Made by a program: the position numbers and the translations under genes. Under the pieces are notes generated by a model. It was not told the origin of the DNA. It did not search any database and worked only from the letters and a program-made list of their open reading frames with translations. From positions 16,609,060 to 16,673,059 of the forward strand of contig OX442314.1 in assembly GCA_949358305.1 (NCBI GenBank): a stretch of DNA of 64,000 bases, written 5' to 3'. The stretch is from Strigamia acuminata. Taxonomy: Eukaryota; Arthropoda; Chilopoda; Geophilomorpha; Linotaeniidae. Of the stretch, positions 1 to 11,300 are shown piece after piece. The first letter of the stretch is position 1. Each line of letters opens with the position of its first letter.

Positions 1-2355
1 TTGACATTTTCCCCGTCAACAAAACCAGTGATTCTTAATTAACTTAAGTAATGCCTGTCAGTCTTGAAATGCTCATTTACTGGTTTCAACCTGAGTCTTA
101 TCCATCTATTAGCAAATTGGTCATTTATTATGCATCCTATTAATTATAAATGTATGTTAATTAACAAATTGCTAATTTAATTAAATTAAAATGTCATTTT
201 TTTCCTCAAAAAAGTTCTTTACTGGAGCTAATTTTCAGATTTCTTTTTTGATACGTACGCGTTATGTCCACTTGATATCATAATGTATTGGATTTCTCTA
301 AAGAAGTTGAGTAATTTTCTCTCGAACAAATTGCAGTTTTAATTTTTAATGTATCCTATATGACGCTATATTATCTTGGCAACATTTTTTTGTACTTTAA
401 AAAAGAAAAAGAAAAAAGAAAAACCATGAATTTTTTATGAGTGTAAGTGCTTTCACTTGAAACACCTAATCAAGTTCTGTGCTTAATTATAGGATACTTA
501 GGCAAACGAAAAATGTATTTAGTTTTAAGTGCCATTTGTAGTGAGTTTTAACACATTTTTGTGGAAAACTTAACGAGAAAGTTGCGAGCAATTGACGCAT
601 ATTGCTTGGAGTTTTGACCGATAGATAAAAACTCACATGAAACTAGGAATCACCATCAGTATTCCTATAACCATTCTTAACCGAGTTCACGTGAAATAGA
701 GGCAGCAGCAGAAGGTTGATCGATACAACTTGGCATTTGCTGACCTCTTGGGTCGAACTGCCACTTCATCACACTTGGTTGTCGCTGCTTTGTTGCAGAG
801 AAAATGATATCAGCTCTATCCAGCATGTCACTTCTCAAGTGCTGCCAATGCTATGCAGCCAAGCATGCTTGGATGATATTTCCCATTATTAGACACACTG
901 TTCGTTAGCAACAACACGCAAACAAATTATTTTATTCTTTCACCTTTTAACTCGAGGTTATCGTCTTGAGTATACATTTTATTTAATATTAATATTACAT
1001 ATAATAAGTTTTTGTATTATTTTTCTAACTTATTTTTTCTCTAAGATATCAATATATTGATATATTGATATATTGATATCTTAAGTAGATGCAACTTTAT
1101 GATCGTAATTGGAATTATCAGTTTGACTTCACATGCGAAATGCCATCCACTTCAATCCAATTTTCACAACATGTCACAGATTAAAGTGAGTGTGTCGTGT
1201 TGAAGAAGCAATTACACTCTAGCCCTTCCTGACAAGAATCTGTCGAGGAGCAGCTTGGAAGAAGGGTCTGAAATTTCTCAAATGAAATGAGAGCTGCAAT
1301 AGATAGTGCTATAAAATCTAAGGCAATGTCATTTTTTTCGTCCTTCATGGATAATTTATAATGAGTATTTCTTCTTCATACGTGTGAGTGATAACTCTTA
1401 AACGGGACAATTTCGAAGAACTGGACCTGAATCACAAAGTTCCTTGTTCGATGAACAAGCTTTTTCTATCTCAAATCTTCATTTGTGACAAAATGTGAGA
1501 AAGTTATTGGTTTTATTCGAGTCTAATCTTTTCCTTGGCGCACATTTAAATGAATGATTTCAATAATAGGTGGAAAAACTTCTATAATCACATGTTGGGA
1601 TGAATATTTCATGCTACAGATTCCACATAAATCAAGAGAGATGGGAGGAAAAACCAATTTTGGGGCGAAATTTGTGTCGATGTAAATAATCCATGAATTA
1701 CTTTTTCTGCAAGTGCGCTCTGCTGATATCAAGGGGAAAAAGTGTTGTATTAAAAACAGAAAATAAAAAAGAAATGAGTTGGTTGGTGACTTTTTGGCTT
1801 TTTGCATTGGAATATCAATTTTATACAATCGTCTTCCTCCTGGCGGCACAAACAGAATAAATTAATTGAAAATAAAATTGCATCAGCCTCAGCCTCTCGA
1901 CTCGTTTATACGTCTAATTAATTAATTTGAAGATTATCAATGAAAATTTAATTTTAAAAACATGTTTATTCGAATTAAGTATGCGAAAATAGAAACAATT
2001 TTCATTTTTTATCGTTTTTATCTTTGCAATATATCGCCATTTATAATTTCTCAACTATTTATCATTACATTAGTGGTTGTCAAGCAACAACGTATTAGGC
2101 ATAAAAAATGCAAAACACCACAATATCACACCCTCTTTCAGGTAATGCAATTTTCATTTGGAGGGATTATATCCTGTATTAATCACTTTCTACGGCCACC
2201 CTTGGGAAATATTTTTCTCCGTAAGGTCCCAGCAGTAATCAACCTATTCAACATACATTTTTAATGCAAAATCAAGGGCGTATTTCTCAGACGTGCTCCA
2301 AAAGTGACTTCGCTTGTAAATAAAAGAAAAAGAATATTAAACGTGAATGAACTTT
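1..2355. other. AT-rich non-coding stretch, no gene recognised
   Basis: I see no reading frame with recognisable domains or a convincing exon chain on either strand. The stretch holds A/T runs and a short (TGATATAT)n tract at about 1043-1082 whose ends form an imperfect palindrome. It ends at the target site of the BEL/Pao insertion. Short open frames here are AT-rich and show no family features. Confidence 0.5.
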
Positions 2356-2360
2356 GGTGG

Positions 2361-2689
2361 TGTGAAAACTGGCGTTGTTAGAAGTAGCAAGGTCGCACGA
2401 GTTCGAGGGAAAGAGCACGGCGCAGCACAGAGAAGCCAACCTGCAGGAGGTGTTTTTGAGTGATATTGGATGACGCGTGACCGGAAGTGCTGTAAAAGTG
2501 TCATAAATTATCTTGTTTCACCCTTTGTTCCCCTGAATTTGTACTTGTGACCCCCAGAAATTACAATAAACTTGTTCTTAACCCAAAAAAGACATGCTTT
2601 ATTTCGAGAATTCATAAAAGTTAGAAAAGTAGTAAATTTACACAGTTTTAGTCAAAATTAGTTACAAATCGACTTTGCGAATCTTCAAA
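2361..2689 (+). repeat. 5' LTR of the BEL/Pao element
   Basis: This is a 329-base direct repeat starting TGTGAAAACT and ending ATCTTCAAA, matched exactly by 7983-8311. It contains an AATAAA polyadenylation signal at 2565-2570. The start TGT is usual for LTRs. The end AAA is not the usual ACA, but the boundaries are fixed by the target duplication and by the primer site that follows. Confidence 0.95.
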
Positions 2690-2707
2690 TGGTGCCGAAA
2701 CCCGGGA
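2690..2707 (+). other. Primer-binding site complementary to tRNA-Phe
   Basis: TGGTGCCGAAACCCGGGA begins directly after the 5' LTR. Its complement, ending in CACCA, matches the 3' end of eukaryotic tRNA-Phe as I recall it (acceptor strand GCCGAAA, T-arm ending in CCCGGG). This is where minus-strand DNA synthesis would be primed. The tRNA assignment is from memory of the conserved tRNA-Phe sequence. Confidence 0.8.
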
Positions 2708-2788
2708 AAATCAGTGAATCCGGACAGAAATAAGTAGAAAACAGCATCGTAAAGCCGACCACGCCGAATTTTGACCGAAAATTTCAAA

Positions 2789-5700
2789 ATGGACGCCCTT
2801 GATCGTTTGCGCGCTCAACAAGCCACGTCCAGAGAAGGAGCCAAGCGGTTATGTAATGCGGTACTCGTCGAATTAGCCAACGTTGCTCCAGAAATCCTCG
2901 CGTTGAAACGATTAAAAAACCAGTTGTTAGCAAAGAGTGAACAATTGACAGCGCTCGACGATAAGATATCGCCGATGATTGTTACGCGTGCGGATTTGGA
3001 GAAAGAAGAAAGCGACAACGAAGATTTCCGTGAGTTGATAATCGACTCTCTTACCGATATTGAAGTCAAATTGGAAGAACTTTTACGGCCACCAGCACCA
3101 GTTATACCCCCAGCGATTCCAATCGGCGGCAGCGCCACGAGCAACTCAGGCGAAGGGACAATAAAGCTGCCAAAGTTAGTAATGCGGAATTTCAGCGGGA
3201 ATCCTGTTGAGTGGTCAAAGTTTTGGTCCAATTTCGAGTTGAGTGTCCACGGCAACGGTTCACTTACAGCAAAAGCCAAATTCGTATATTTGAACTCAGT
3301 TCTCGAAGGTACTGCAGCAACAGTTGTTCATGGTCTCAAAATCAGCGATGAGAACTATGAAACTGCAGTAACTTTACTTCAAAATCGATTTGGGCGAAAA
3401 GAAGTCATCGTGAACGCTCACATTCAGACTTTGATGAAACTTAAACCAGTAAAACGAGTTAGCGACCTCGTTGAGTTGCGTAGACTCTACGACACGTGCG
3501 AATTGCATATTCGAAGTCTCGAGACTGAAGAAATCGATACAGCCACGTTTGGAATTGTATTGTGTCCATTGATACGAAATGCGGTGCCTGACGTTATTGC
3601 ACTTGATTTTGCACGCAAAAATAAAGAAAACACTCACGATATGAAACTGTTTTTGGAGTTTTTCAGAGCCGAACTGGAGTTACGAGAAGAACACGTAGCC
3701 GTGAGCGACCAGACAGAGAAACCAGCCGCCAAGACGTTCGTCGACTACAAGAAGCCGACGCGTAACGACAAAATAGCCTCAGCCAATGCATTGACTACCA
3801 ACGTTTCATCATCCAGTTGCGTATTCTGCGACGATGCGTCGCACAAGAAGGAAGATTGTCCGCTCAACATTCCAGATCGATTGAAGCGGTGCATGTCAAA
3901 ACGAACGTGTTTTAGATGTTTGGGCAGCAAACATATGGCGCGCAGCTGTCCCCAGAAAGAGAAGTGTGTGAACTGTGAGCGGTTTCACCATATCCTGTTG
4001 TGCGAAGCGTCGAATACCAAGCCAGAGACCGTGCTTGTGTCAACGTTGACAGCAGCAGCAATTACAGCAGAGAACACTGACTTATTTTTGCAAGTATTAA
4101 TGACAAATGTGGAATCGAATTGTAAAACCAAGGCTGTGCAGTGCATGTTTGATGGCGGAAGCCACAGATCGTTTATTAGCCAGAAACTAGTGAATGAACT
4201 CGATGCCCAAGTAGTGGGAAAGCAAAATATGCAGATTTCCAGTTTTGGCGACTCTAAAACAGAGAGCGTTTGTCGTCGTCGCGTGAAAGTGACTTTAAGA
4301 AATATTACCGATACTAATAAGTTTGTTGATTTAGAATTGATCGAGGTGCCACGAATAACTCACTCAGTCGCGAGGCAGTCGGGTCCAAACGTGCGCGAGA
4401 TGTTGCGCAAACACAAGATCACCTTAAATATCGACCAGATGTCGACCCAACAAGACGAGGTGGCAATTCTAATTGGAGCGGACCACTTTTGGCGTATCGT
4501 AACAGGCGAATCGAAACGTTTAGATGAGGGATTGATGTGTCTTCACACGTCTCTCGGTTGGACAATCCACGGCGCGATCAGAAGCCAAGATGAAACGGTT
4601 AGACAGTCAGCAACCCACGTGAATCTTGTGCAGTATGAAGACCGACTCGACCACCTTCTTCAACGTTTTTGGGAGTTGGAAGCAGTAGGCATTCCCCACG
4701 AAACTCTCACCAGCGCCCAGGACGAAGATGATCAAGCAGTAGCAAAATTTAAAGAGTCCATCAACTGGACGGGTGAGCGGTACGAGGTGCGACTGCCTTG
4801 GTTGCTGGACAAATCAGAGTTGGACAGCAACTATCAAATTGCACTTAAGAGACTGTGGAATCTTGTTCGCAAGTTTAAACAAAATCCGGACTTGTACCAC
4901 CGCTATAAGAAGGTTCTGGACGACCAGAAAATCGCTGGAATAATCGAAACGGCCCCAGAAGTAGCCAACCAGACTGGGTGTTACTACCTCCCACATCGAC
5001 CAGTAATTCGAGAGCGGAGAAGCACCACAAAATTGCGCATAGTCTACGACGCCTCGTCGCACGCGCAGAAGAGTCGCTCTCTCAACGACTGCCTGTTTAC
5101 AGGGCCAAATCTCCTTCCAGAATTAATCAATGCCCTTTTATTTTTCAGACAATTCATTGTGGCATTGATTGGAGACATTAAACAAGCGTTTCATCAAATT
5201 TTGCTGGCGTTAGCTGACCGAGATGCGGTGAGGTTTCTGTGGATCGCGGATGGATGGGACGTTGAAGGACCAATCGTGTTGGAGATTCTCCGACAAACCA
5301 GAGTCCTATTTGGAGCATCTCCAAGTCCCTATCTCTTGAACGGAACGATACAACACCATCTCGAACAATATGCAGATCGTTTTCCCGAATTAATTATGAA
5401 ATTGTTAAAGAGATTTTATGTTGATGACTTTTTGAACAGTGAAAAGACAACAACAGAAGCCATTGATGTCTACAAGAAGACGTCAACAATCATGCTCGAA
5501 GCCAATATGGAACTAGTGAAGTGGTACAGCAATTCCCCAGTGCTACGAGAGCAATTTGCTGTTGACCATCCAACTGCAACGTTCGAAAGTGAGCAAAAAG
5601 TGTTGGGCCTGAAGTGGAATGGTGAGAGAGACGACTTGTCACTAGAACTCGAGGATGTGAAAGCAACTTTGGAACGTGAATCGAACACTAAACGGCAGGT

Positions 5701-7987
5701 TATTCAATTGGTTGCACAGATCTTCGATCCGTTAGGATTTGCGTCGCCGTTTACAGTTTCAGGAAAGCTGTTTTTCCAGCAGTTGTGGAAATTGCAGATT
5801 GGATGGGACAGTCGTCTCTCCCTCGAACTTCTCGAACAGTGGGAGAAATGGAAAAAGCAGTTGCCATTGTTGGAAAATATTTGCGTGCCACGACATTTTG
5901 GATTGGATGCAGAATTGAATAATCACGAAATCCATCTGTTTTGTGATGCGAGCCCCTTAGCGTACGGGGTGGTGGCGTACAATCGTGTGCGTCACCCAAA
6001 TGGAAGTTGTAATGTATTTTTTATTCTTTCCAAATGCAGGATCGCGCCAATTAAGACGATTACGTTGCCCAGACTCGAGTTGATGGGAGCTTTGCTGCTG
6101 GCCAGAATTGCGCACAGACTGAAACAATTCACCACTGCAAAAGTTACAGCTTGGACAGATTCGACAATCGTTTTGTGTTGGTTGAACGAGAAAAGGAAAG
6201 CCATTCCATTCGTAGCCAGGAGAGTGGAGGAAATCCAGATACACGTACCTTTTTCGAGTTGGCGACACTGTCCAGGAGTCCAGAATCCAGCAGACCTTCT
6301 AACACGAGGGATAGATGCAGAGGCGTTGATTCAAGCGAATACGTGGTGGAATGGCCCCGAGTGGCTTGTGAAGGACGAGAACGAATGGCCAGACATTAAA
6401 ATAGACGAGAATAGCGACGAGATCGATTCAGAGGACTATTTGGCAGCAGCAGCCGTGATTCCAGAGCCACCATTGATGGACGAGCCATCAAAATACGGCA
6501 GCTGGAGACGATTAGTACGAGTGACCGGATGGGTGCAAAGATTCGTCAAAAACACCAGAGACAAAGTTAGAAATGGCGCACCGTTGACGGTGGATGAATT
6601 ATCGGCAGCAGAGCTTTATTGGCTTCGTGTAATGCAACAATCGAACTTTGCAACAGAACTCGCAGCACTCAGCCATCGTCAGGAGTTCGCTCATAACTCT
6701 TTTTTGAACAAAGTCTCGTGTTATATAGACGAAAATGGTTTAATGCGATTGAATACCAGATTGCGATGGGCAAAAATCGACAGCAACATGAAAAATCCTT
6801 ATGTTTTGCCCTCAAATCACATTTTAACCACTCTTATCGTTTCAGAAGCACATCAAAGAATTTTCCACGGTGGACTTGGAGAGACTTTGGCAGAAATTCG
6901 TCAAAAGTTTTGGATGCCAAAGCTGAGAAGGACAGTAAAAAGCGTGTTACACAAATGTTTCGTGTGCAAGCGAGTGCAAGGACGTTTCGTGCGCCAGACA
7001 GAATCATCGTTGCCACCAGATCGTGTCACTCAAGCTGAGCCATTTCAAGTCGTTGGAGTCGACTTCGCGGGCCCATTGTACCAACGTAGTGGAGAAAAAT
7101 GCTACATCGTCGTGTTCACGTGTGCGGTTGTTCGAGCCGTGCACTTGGAATTAGTTTCAAGCATGAATACGGAGCGATTCATTCAGGCATTGAAACGATT
7201 TTTTGCGCGCAGAGGAGTCCCAAGCACGATCTACTCCGACAATGCGCTGACGTTCAAGCGAACAGAGAAAGAACTTTGTGTTTTGTTGAATGCAGTGAGA
7301 GGTGAACAGATACAAGGATTTCTGACCGAACGAGGCGTGAAATGGCAGTATATAGTCGAACGTGCACCGTGGTGGGGTGGCTTTTGGGAGCGAATGGTGA
7401 AGTCAACTAAGTCCAGCTTGAAAAAAGTCTTGGGAAAGTCATCCCTAGATTTTGAAGAATTGACAACCATTCTCTCGGAAGTCGAGTCGTGCATAAATTC
7501 GCGACCACTCTCCTACGTATACACTGAAGACGAAGACAGTCACCCACTCACTCCAGCTCATTTTCTGGTCGGAAAACGAAGCTGTACTTTGCCAGACCCC
7601 AGCCAAAAAACGATTCAACAGTTGCCATCGACATCAGTCACGATTTTGAAGCGTTGGAAACTCCGTCAACTGAAGTTAGGACATTGGTGGACGCGATGGC
7701 AAAAGGAATATCTCACCGAGCTGAGAGTTCACCGTAAAAATGATAAGAATTCACGAGAAGTTAAACAAGGAGATGTAGTTCTCGTAGAAGAGTTAAACCA
7801 GCCCAGGATGACCTGGAAAATAGGAAGAGTCGTTGAGATATTCCGTGGACGAGACGGTCGTGTTCGCGCATGTGAGATAAAGTTACCAGTCGGAAAGAAC
7901 TTGCGTCGACCAGTACAGCGATTGTGCGTTCTGGAAACTCACGACATGGAAGAGTTGAGTGGTGATACCACTCCGGCCCCAGTGTGA
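2789..7987 (+). CDS. BEL/Pao gag-pol polyprotein
   Basis: This is a single 1732-residue frame. I start it at the first ATG after the primer site; the frame is open six codons further upstream but without an ATG. Domains in order: DUF1759-like Gag core (about residues 125-290); CCHC-type zinc knuckles (CVFC near 343, then CFRC and CVNC near 375-400); retropepsin-like DUF1758 with FDGGS near 452, where the usual motif is D-S/T-G; reverse transcriptase with YVDD near 877; RNase H with FCDAS near 1050 and TDS near 1122; integrase zinc-binding H2C2 near 1354-1395; integrase core with VDF near 1424, SDN near 1481 and the WWGGFWE glutamate near 1532; and a DUF5641-like tail from about 1625. There is no frameshift or internal stop. 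The stop codon TGA lies inside the first bases of the 3' LTR. Length is normal for the group. Confidence 0.95.
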   Translation: MDALDRLRAQQATSREGAKRLCNAVLVELANVAPEILALKRLKNQLLAKSEQLTALDDKISPMIVTRADLEKEESDNEDFRELIIDSLTDIEVKLEELLRPPAPVIPPAIPIGGSATSNSGEGTIKLPKLVMRNFSGNPVEWSKFWSNFELSVHGNGSLTAKAKFVYLNSVLEGTAATVVHGLKISDENYETAVTLLQNRFGRKEVIVNAHIQTLMKLKPVKRVSDLVELRRLYDTCELHIRSLETEEIDTATFGIVLCPLIRNAVPDVIALDFARKNKENTHDMKLFLEFFRAELELREEHVAVSDQTEKPAAKTFVDYKKPTRNDKIASANALTTNVSSSSCVFCDDASHKKEDCPLNIPDRLKRCMSKRTCFRCLGSKHMARSCPQKEKCVNCERFHHILLCEASNTKPETVLVSTLTAAAITAENTDLFLQVLMTNVESNCKTKAVQCMFDGGSHRSFISQKLVNELDAQVVGKQNMQISSFGDSKTESVCRRRVKVTLRNITDTNKFVDLELIEVPRITHSVARQSGPNVREMLRKHKITLNIDQMSTQQDEVAILIGADHFWRIVTGESKRLDEGLMCLHTSLGWTIHGAIRSQDETVRQSATHVNLVQYEDRLDHLLQRFWELEAVGIPHETLTSAQDEDDQAVAKFKESINWTGERYEVRLPWLLDKSELDSNYQIALKRLWNLVRKFKQNPDLYHRYKKVLDDQKIAGIIETAPEVANQTGCYYLPHRPVIRERRSTTKLRIVYDASSHAQKSRSLNDCLFTGPNLLPELINALLFFRQFIVALIGDIKQAFHQILLALADRDAVRFLWIADGWDVEGPIVLEILRQTRVLFGASPSPYLLNGTIQHHLEQYADRFPELIMKLLKRFYVDDFLNSEKTTTEAIDVYKKTSTIMLEANMELVKWYSNSPVLREQFAVDHPTATFESEQKVLGLKWNGERDDLSLELEDVKATLERESNTKRQVIQLVAQIFDPLGFASPFTVSGKLFFQQLWKLQIGWDSRLSLELLEQWEKWKKQLPLLENICVPRHFGLDAELNNHEIHLFCDASPLAYGVVAYNRVRHPNGSCNVFFILSKCRIAPIKTITLPRLELMGALLLARIAHRLKQFTTAKVTAWTDSTIVLCWLNEKRKAIPFVARRVEEIQIHVPFSSWRHCPGVQNPADLLTRGIDAEALIQANTWWNGPEWLVKDENEWPDIKIDENSDEIDSEDYLAAAAVIPEPPLMDEPSKYGSWRRLVRVTGWVQRFVKNTRDKVRNGAPLTVDELSAAELYWLRVMQQSNFATELAALSHRQEFAHNSFLNKVSCYIDENGLMRLNTRLRWAKIDSNMKNPYVLPSNHILTTLIVSEAHQRIFHGGLGETLAEIRQKFWMPKLRRTVKSVLHKCFVCKRVQGRFVRQTESSLPPDRVTQAEPFQVVGVDFAGPLYQRSGEKCYIVVFTCAVVRAVHLELVSSMNTERFIQALKRFFARRGVPSTIYSDNALTFKRTEKELCVLLNAVRGEQIQGFLTERGVKWQYIVERAPWWGGFWERMVKSTKSSLKKVLGKSSLDFEELTTILSEVESCINSRPLSYVYTEDEDSHPLTPAHFLVGKRSCTLPDPSQKTIQQLPSTSVTILKRWKLRQLKLGHWWTRWQKEYLTELRVHRKNDKNSREVKQGDVVLVEELNQPRMTWKIGRVVEIFRGRDGRVRACEIKLPVGKNLRRPVQRLCVLETHDMEELSGDTTPAPV

Positions 7988-8311
7988 AAACTGGCGTTGT
8001 TAGAAGTAGCAAGGTCGCACGAGTTCGAGGGAAAGAGCACGGCGCAGCACAGAGAAGCCAACCTGCAGGAGGTGTTTTTGAGTGATATTGGATGACGCGT
8101 GACCGGAAGTGCTGTAAAAGTGTCATAAATTATCTTGTTTCACCCTTTGTTCCCCTGAATTTGTACTTGTGACCCCCAGAAATTACAATAAACTTGTTCT
8201 TAACCCAAAAAAGACATGCTTTATTTCGAGAATTCATAAAAGTTAGAAAAGTAGTAAATTTACACAGTTTTAGTCAAAATTAGTTACAAATCGACTTTGC
8301 GAATCTTCAAA
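7983..8311 (+). repeat. 3' LTR of the BEL/Pao element
   Basis: This is the exact repeat of 2361-2689. Its first five bases, TGTGA, carry the polyprotein stop (TGA at 7985-7987), so the coding region runs into the LTR. No polypurine tract is visible directly upstream. Confidence 0.95.
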
Positions 8312-8316
8312 GGTGG

Positions 8317-11300
8317 CATCACAATGGATTGCTAAGAATGGCATCTCAATCAAGCCGAATTTAATTCAATTAAACATATCGTGCAACAAATAAAAATAAA
8401 ATTACTTTTTGTAATTAATTTTAAATTAAATTCAAACTTGTTACGTTGCAATTTGCAATGTAGATAAAATCATTCGTTTTCCTTTCGTATTCGTACAGCA
8501 ATAAAATAAACTATTAAAAAAAAAAAGCGGTGCAAAATGACGATTTTGTAAGTCTCGCTTTACTTAAGCTCAATCTCACTCTCTTTAAAATGTTGATAGT
8601 GCGGGCGAGAATACTTATCGACCACATTCGTGGCAAGCTCTCTTGCAGGATCATTTTCGGAATCATTTAAGGATAATATTACGTTTTCAAGTGCACGGCC
8701 AAGCAAAATTATATTCATAAACACTCGCATTTGTGATCAGCTTTGGCAAATGAATATACTGTGCGAAGGTGCGGCTGAAAATTTAACAGTTTTCATTATA
8801 CCCACTGCAAATGAAACTGCATTACACATCGCGATTAATGCACGAGTCTCTGCCTTAGTAATTTGTGGGGAGCAGAGCTAAGGTCGTGCTAGGGGTCTTT
8901 TTTCGCGGCCTTTCAGGTCGCAATAACTTTCGTAAGGTCAAAAACTACAGGATTCAAGCGCAATCTAGAATGATGTTGATGCGGGAGCACAAAACTTTGT
9001 TGGAAATAAAAATTTCGAATCATAAATTCACAATCTCAAACTTCTTGCATTAAACTTAAACTTTCTCATTTATCTTTCAACTGCTTCCGCTCTACTGGGG
9101 CACATCTAATTATATTAAAGAAGTGCTCGTTAATTATATAATTGGCAAAGTGACCTCAAGTTTGTGCACATTTCGTGCTTCTCTGAATATTCACATTGCG
9201 ATTCTAATTTTATAATATTCCAATTGCTATCAGGAGCCAACATTCATTCTTTTCTTCTCTTTACACTTCACCGTCCATGTACATAAACTTAATCAAATCC
9301 CGAGCGCTTTTTATCTCAAGTTGATTCCAACCAACCCAGCAGAGAATCATGTATCGTCAGACCAATTACCGAGTCAATTGCTCGTCCAAATCCTTGCAAC
9401 GCATAGTTCTCTGCAAGTACAGGTATCCGACAAGATTTTCTGGCCTTAAAGGCGTAATTACAGGGATGTAATTCACATTTTCTCAGCTACACGATATCGA
9501 ATAAGCAGCTAGTGTGTGTGTTGCTACTTGGGCCTCGAACACTGCATTAAATCAAGCAGGACTGCTAGCTTATTATTGCACGTATTTTATTTAATTAAAG
9601 CACGTGAGATGTGTATTCTTATGGAATAAAACATGGATAATAAGGATGTTCTCTCTTCCAATTACACACACAGTCAATCATTTTCAAGCTGGAGATGCTC
9701 CAGCAGCGCTACATGGCATTTCAATAAAGTGTCTTGAGATACTTGCAATGAATTATTTCACGTTGAAAAAAGTCACTTAAAGGGTTCGGGTGAAAGAAAG
9801 AAATATGGTATGGTCGTTTTATAAACATGAGTTATAAATGTTTTATTGAATAAGGAATTTTAATCTATGCATTTTACTCGAGTAAACGGGACGGTATTGC
9901 GTAATTTATAAAACATGAAGTTGTGTTGATGTAAATTATTGCAGGCGACAATATTTGTGACACAGAAAAAGGGAAATCGAAATGTCCCTTTTCCATTTTG
10001 AAGTTTGATTAATGCATCACAATTTCAGGTAAGCTGTGTTTGTGAATTTATGTCGCTTTTGATAAAGTATACGCTAAAAATTGAATTTTTTTTCCAAATG
10101 ATTTTTCTTTCGCTTCAGTTTTGTGACTTAAAGAAATGAAATTCGGAACATATTTGTTGCCAGCTATGTCATTGGCAAAGTTGGCATTTTATTTGCCAAA
10201 TCTTAAATTCATTTTGCATAGCAGTCATTTCGGAAAATTGAAAGTCGAAATATATGTGACAAAAAAAAAAAAACGGGAAATATTATATAAAAATTGTATG
10301 ACCACACAATCTCCGCTCTCTTTTTTCCAAAAATTCGTTCATAAATCAGCATCTATTACGTTCCTGATTAGTTTCTTACTGGGAATACCGTACACATGCG
10401 TTTGGTCAGAGGATAAAAAAAGGAGGAATAAATTGTAAAACTTTTTTGTACTCAATGACAAGTCAAACGTATACGGTATGTAAAATAAAAAACAAATAAA
10501 AAAGAATGATTAATGTCCACAATAAAACAAGTTTTTTTTCTCTTTGAAAATATGTTAAACCAGAAAAATCGTCCATTTATGGATATTCAAACTGGATATC
10601 AGTGAGCCTATTGAGCAGAAAAAAGCATTCCTAGCTCAGCAAACAAATAAATCGTAATGGAGGATGGCTTATCTGGAAAACAACCTCAAGCCATCCCTAA
10701 AAAAGGGCCACAGATAAGCTCGAAAATTTATAGTTTTAAGTATAAGCAATGTCAAACATCTTTTTCCGAGAAATCTAAAACAACATTTTTTTTTAGTTGG
10801 CCTGCTTTTATTGTTTTCAACTTTGAAATCCAAAGAGCAATTTAACGTTTTTTAAGCTCTGTAAGCACGTTTTTGTTTCTTTGTGTTCTCTTTATTCTCG
10901 AGTTAATTGTGAAGGAATAATAAGCAGACTTGCAATGACTATACTTGTAAGTATAATAGCTATTCTTGACTAACTTCATTTTACCCAATTAACCAGGTGA
11001 AAGAAACATAAAACATGAGTCTATATCCTCAGAGCAACTTAGGTGAGAGTCATTTGGGATAGGACACTTCTTCAAGCAGTCTTCTCAGCACATTACAAGA
11101 AATAGAAAGGCTGATGCAGCACAAGAACTTCCTCCTTTAAGTAGTAAAAGTAGTTTGACTGTATTGTGTACAACATGCACGGACCATTGGCTTAATTTCG
11201 TCTGTAGAGTTTTTTTTTTGTGAAAGCATGGCATAAATTCCACTTGGGTGGATGAGATTTGATTTTCTCCTTCTGCTCTTAATAATTTTCAAATTGAACA

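Larger units (their letters stand above)
2356..8316 (+). mobile_element. Intact BEL/Pao LTR retrotransposon with target-site duplication
   Basis: The element runs from 2361 to 8311 between two copies of the 5-base target duplication GGTGG (2356-2360 and 8312-8316). The two 329-base LTRs appear identical base for base. A primer-binding site follows the 5' LTR directly, and a single uninterrupted gag-pol frame fills the interior. The order of aspartic protease, reverse transcriptase, RNase H and integrase, with the DUF1759/DUF1758/DUF5641-type regions, identifies the BEL/Pao group. Identical LTRs plus an open frame imply a recent insertion that may still be competent. It is more GC-rich than the flanks, as expected of a newcomer. 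Confidence 0.95.

Noticed and set aside
2815-7494. Several frames of 60-150 codons antisense to or overlapping the BEL/Pao coding region
   Set aside because: They are shadows of the polyprotein frame.
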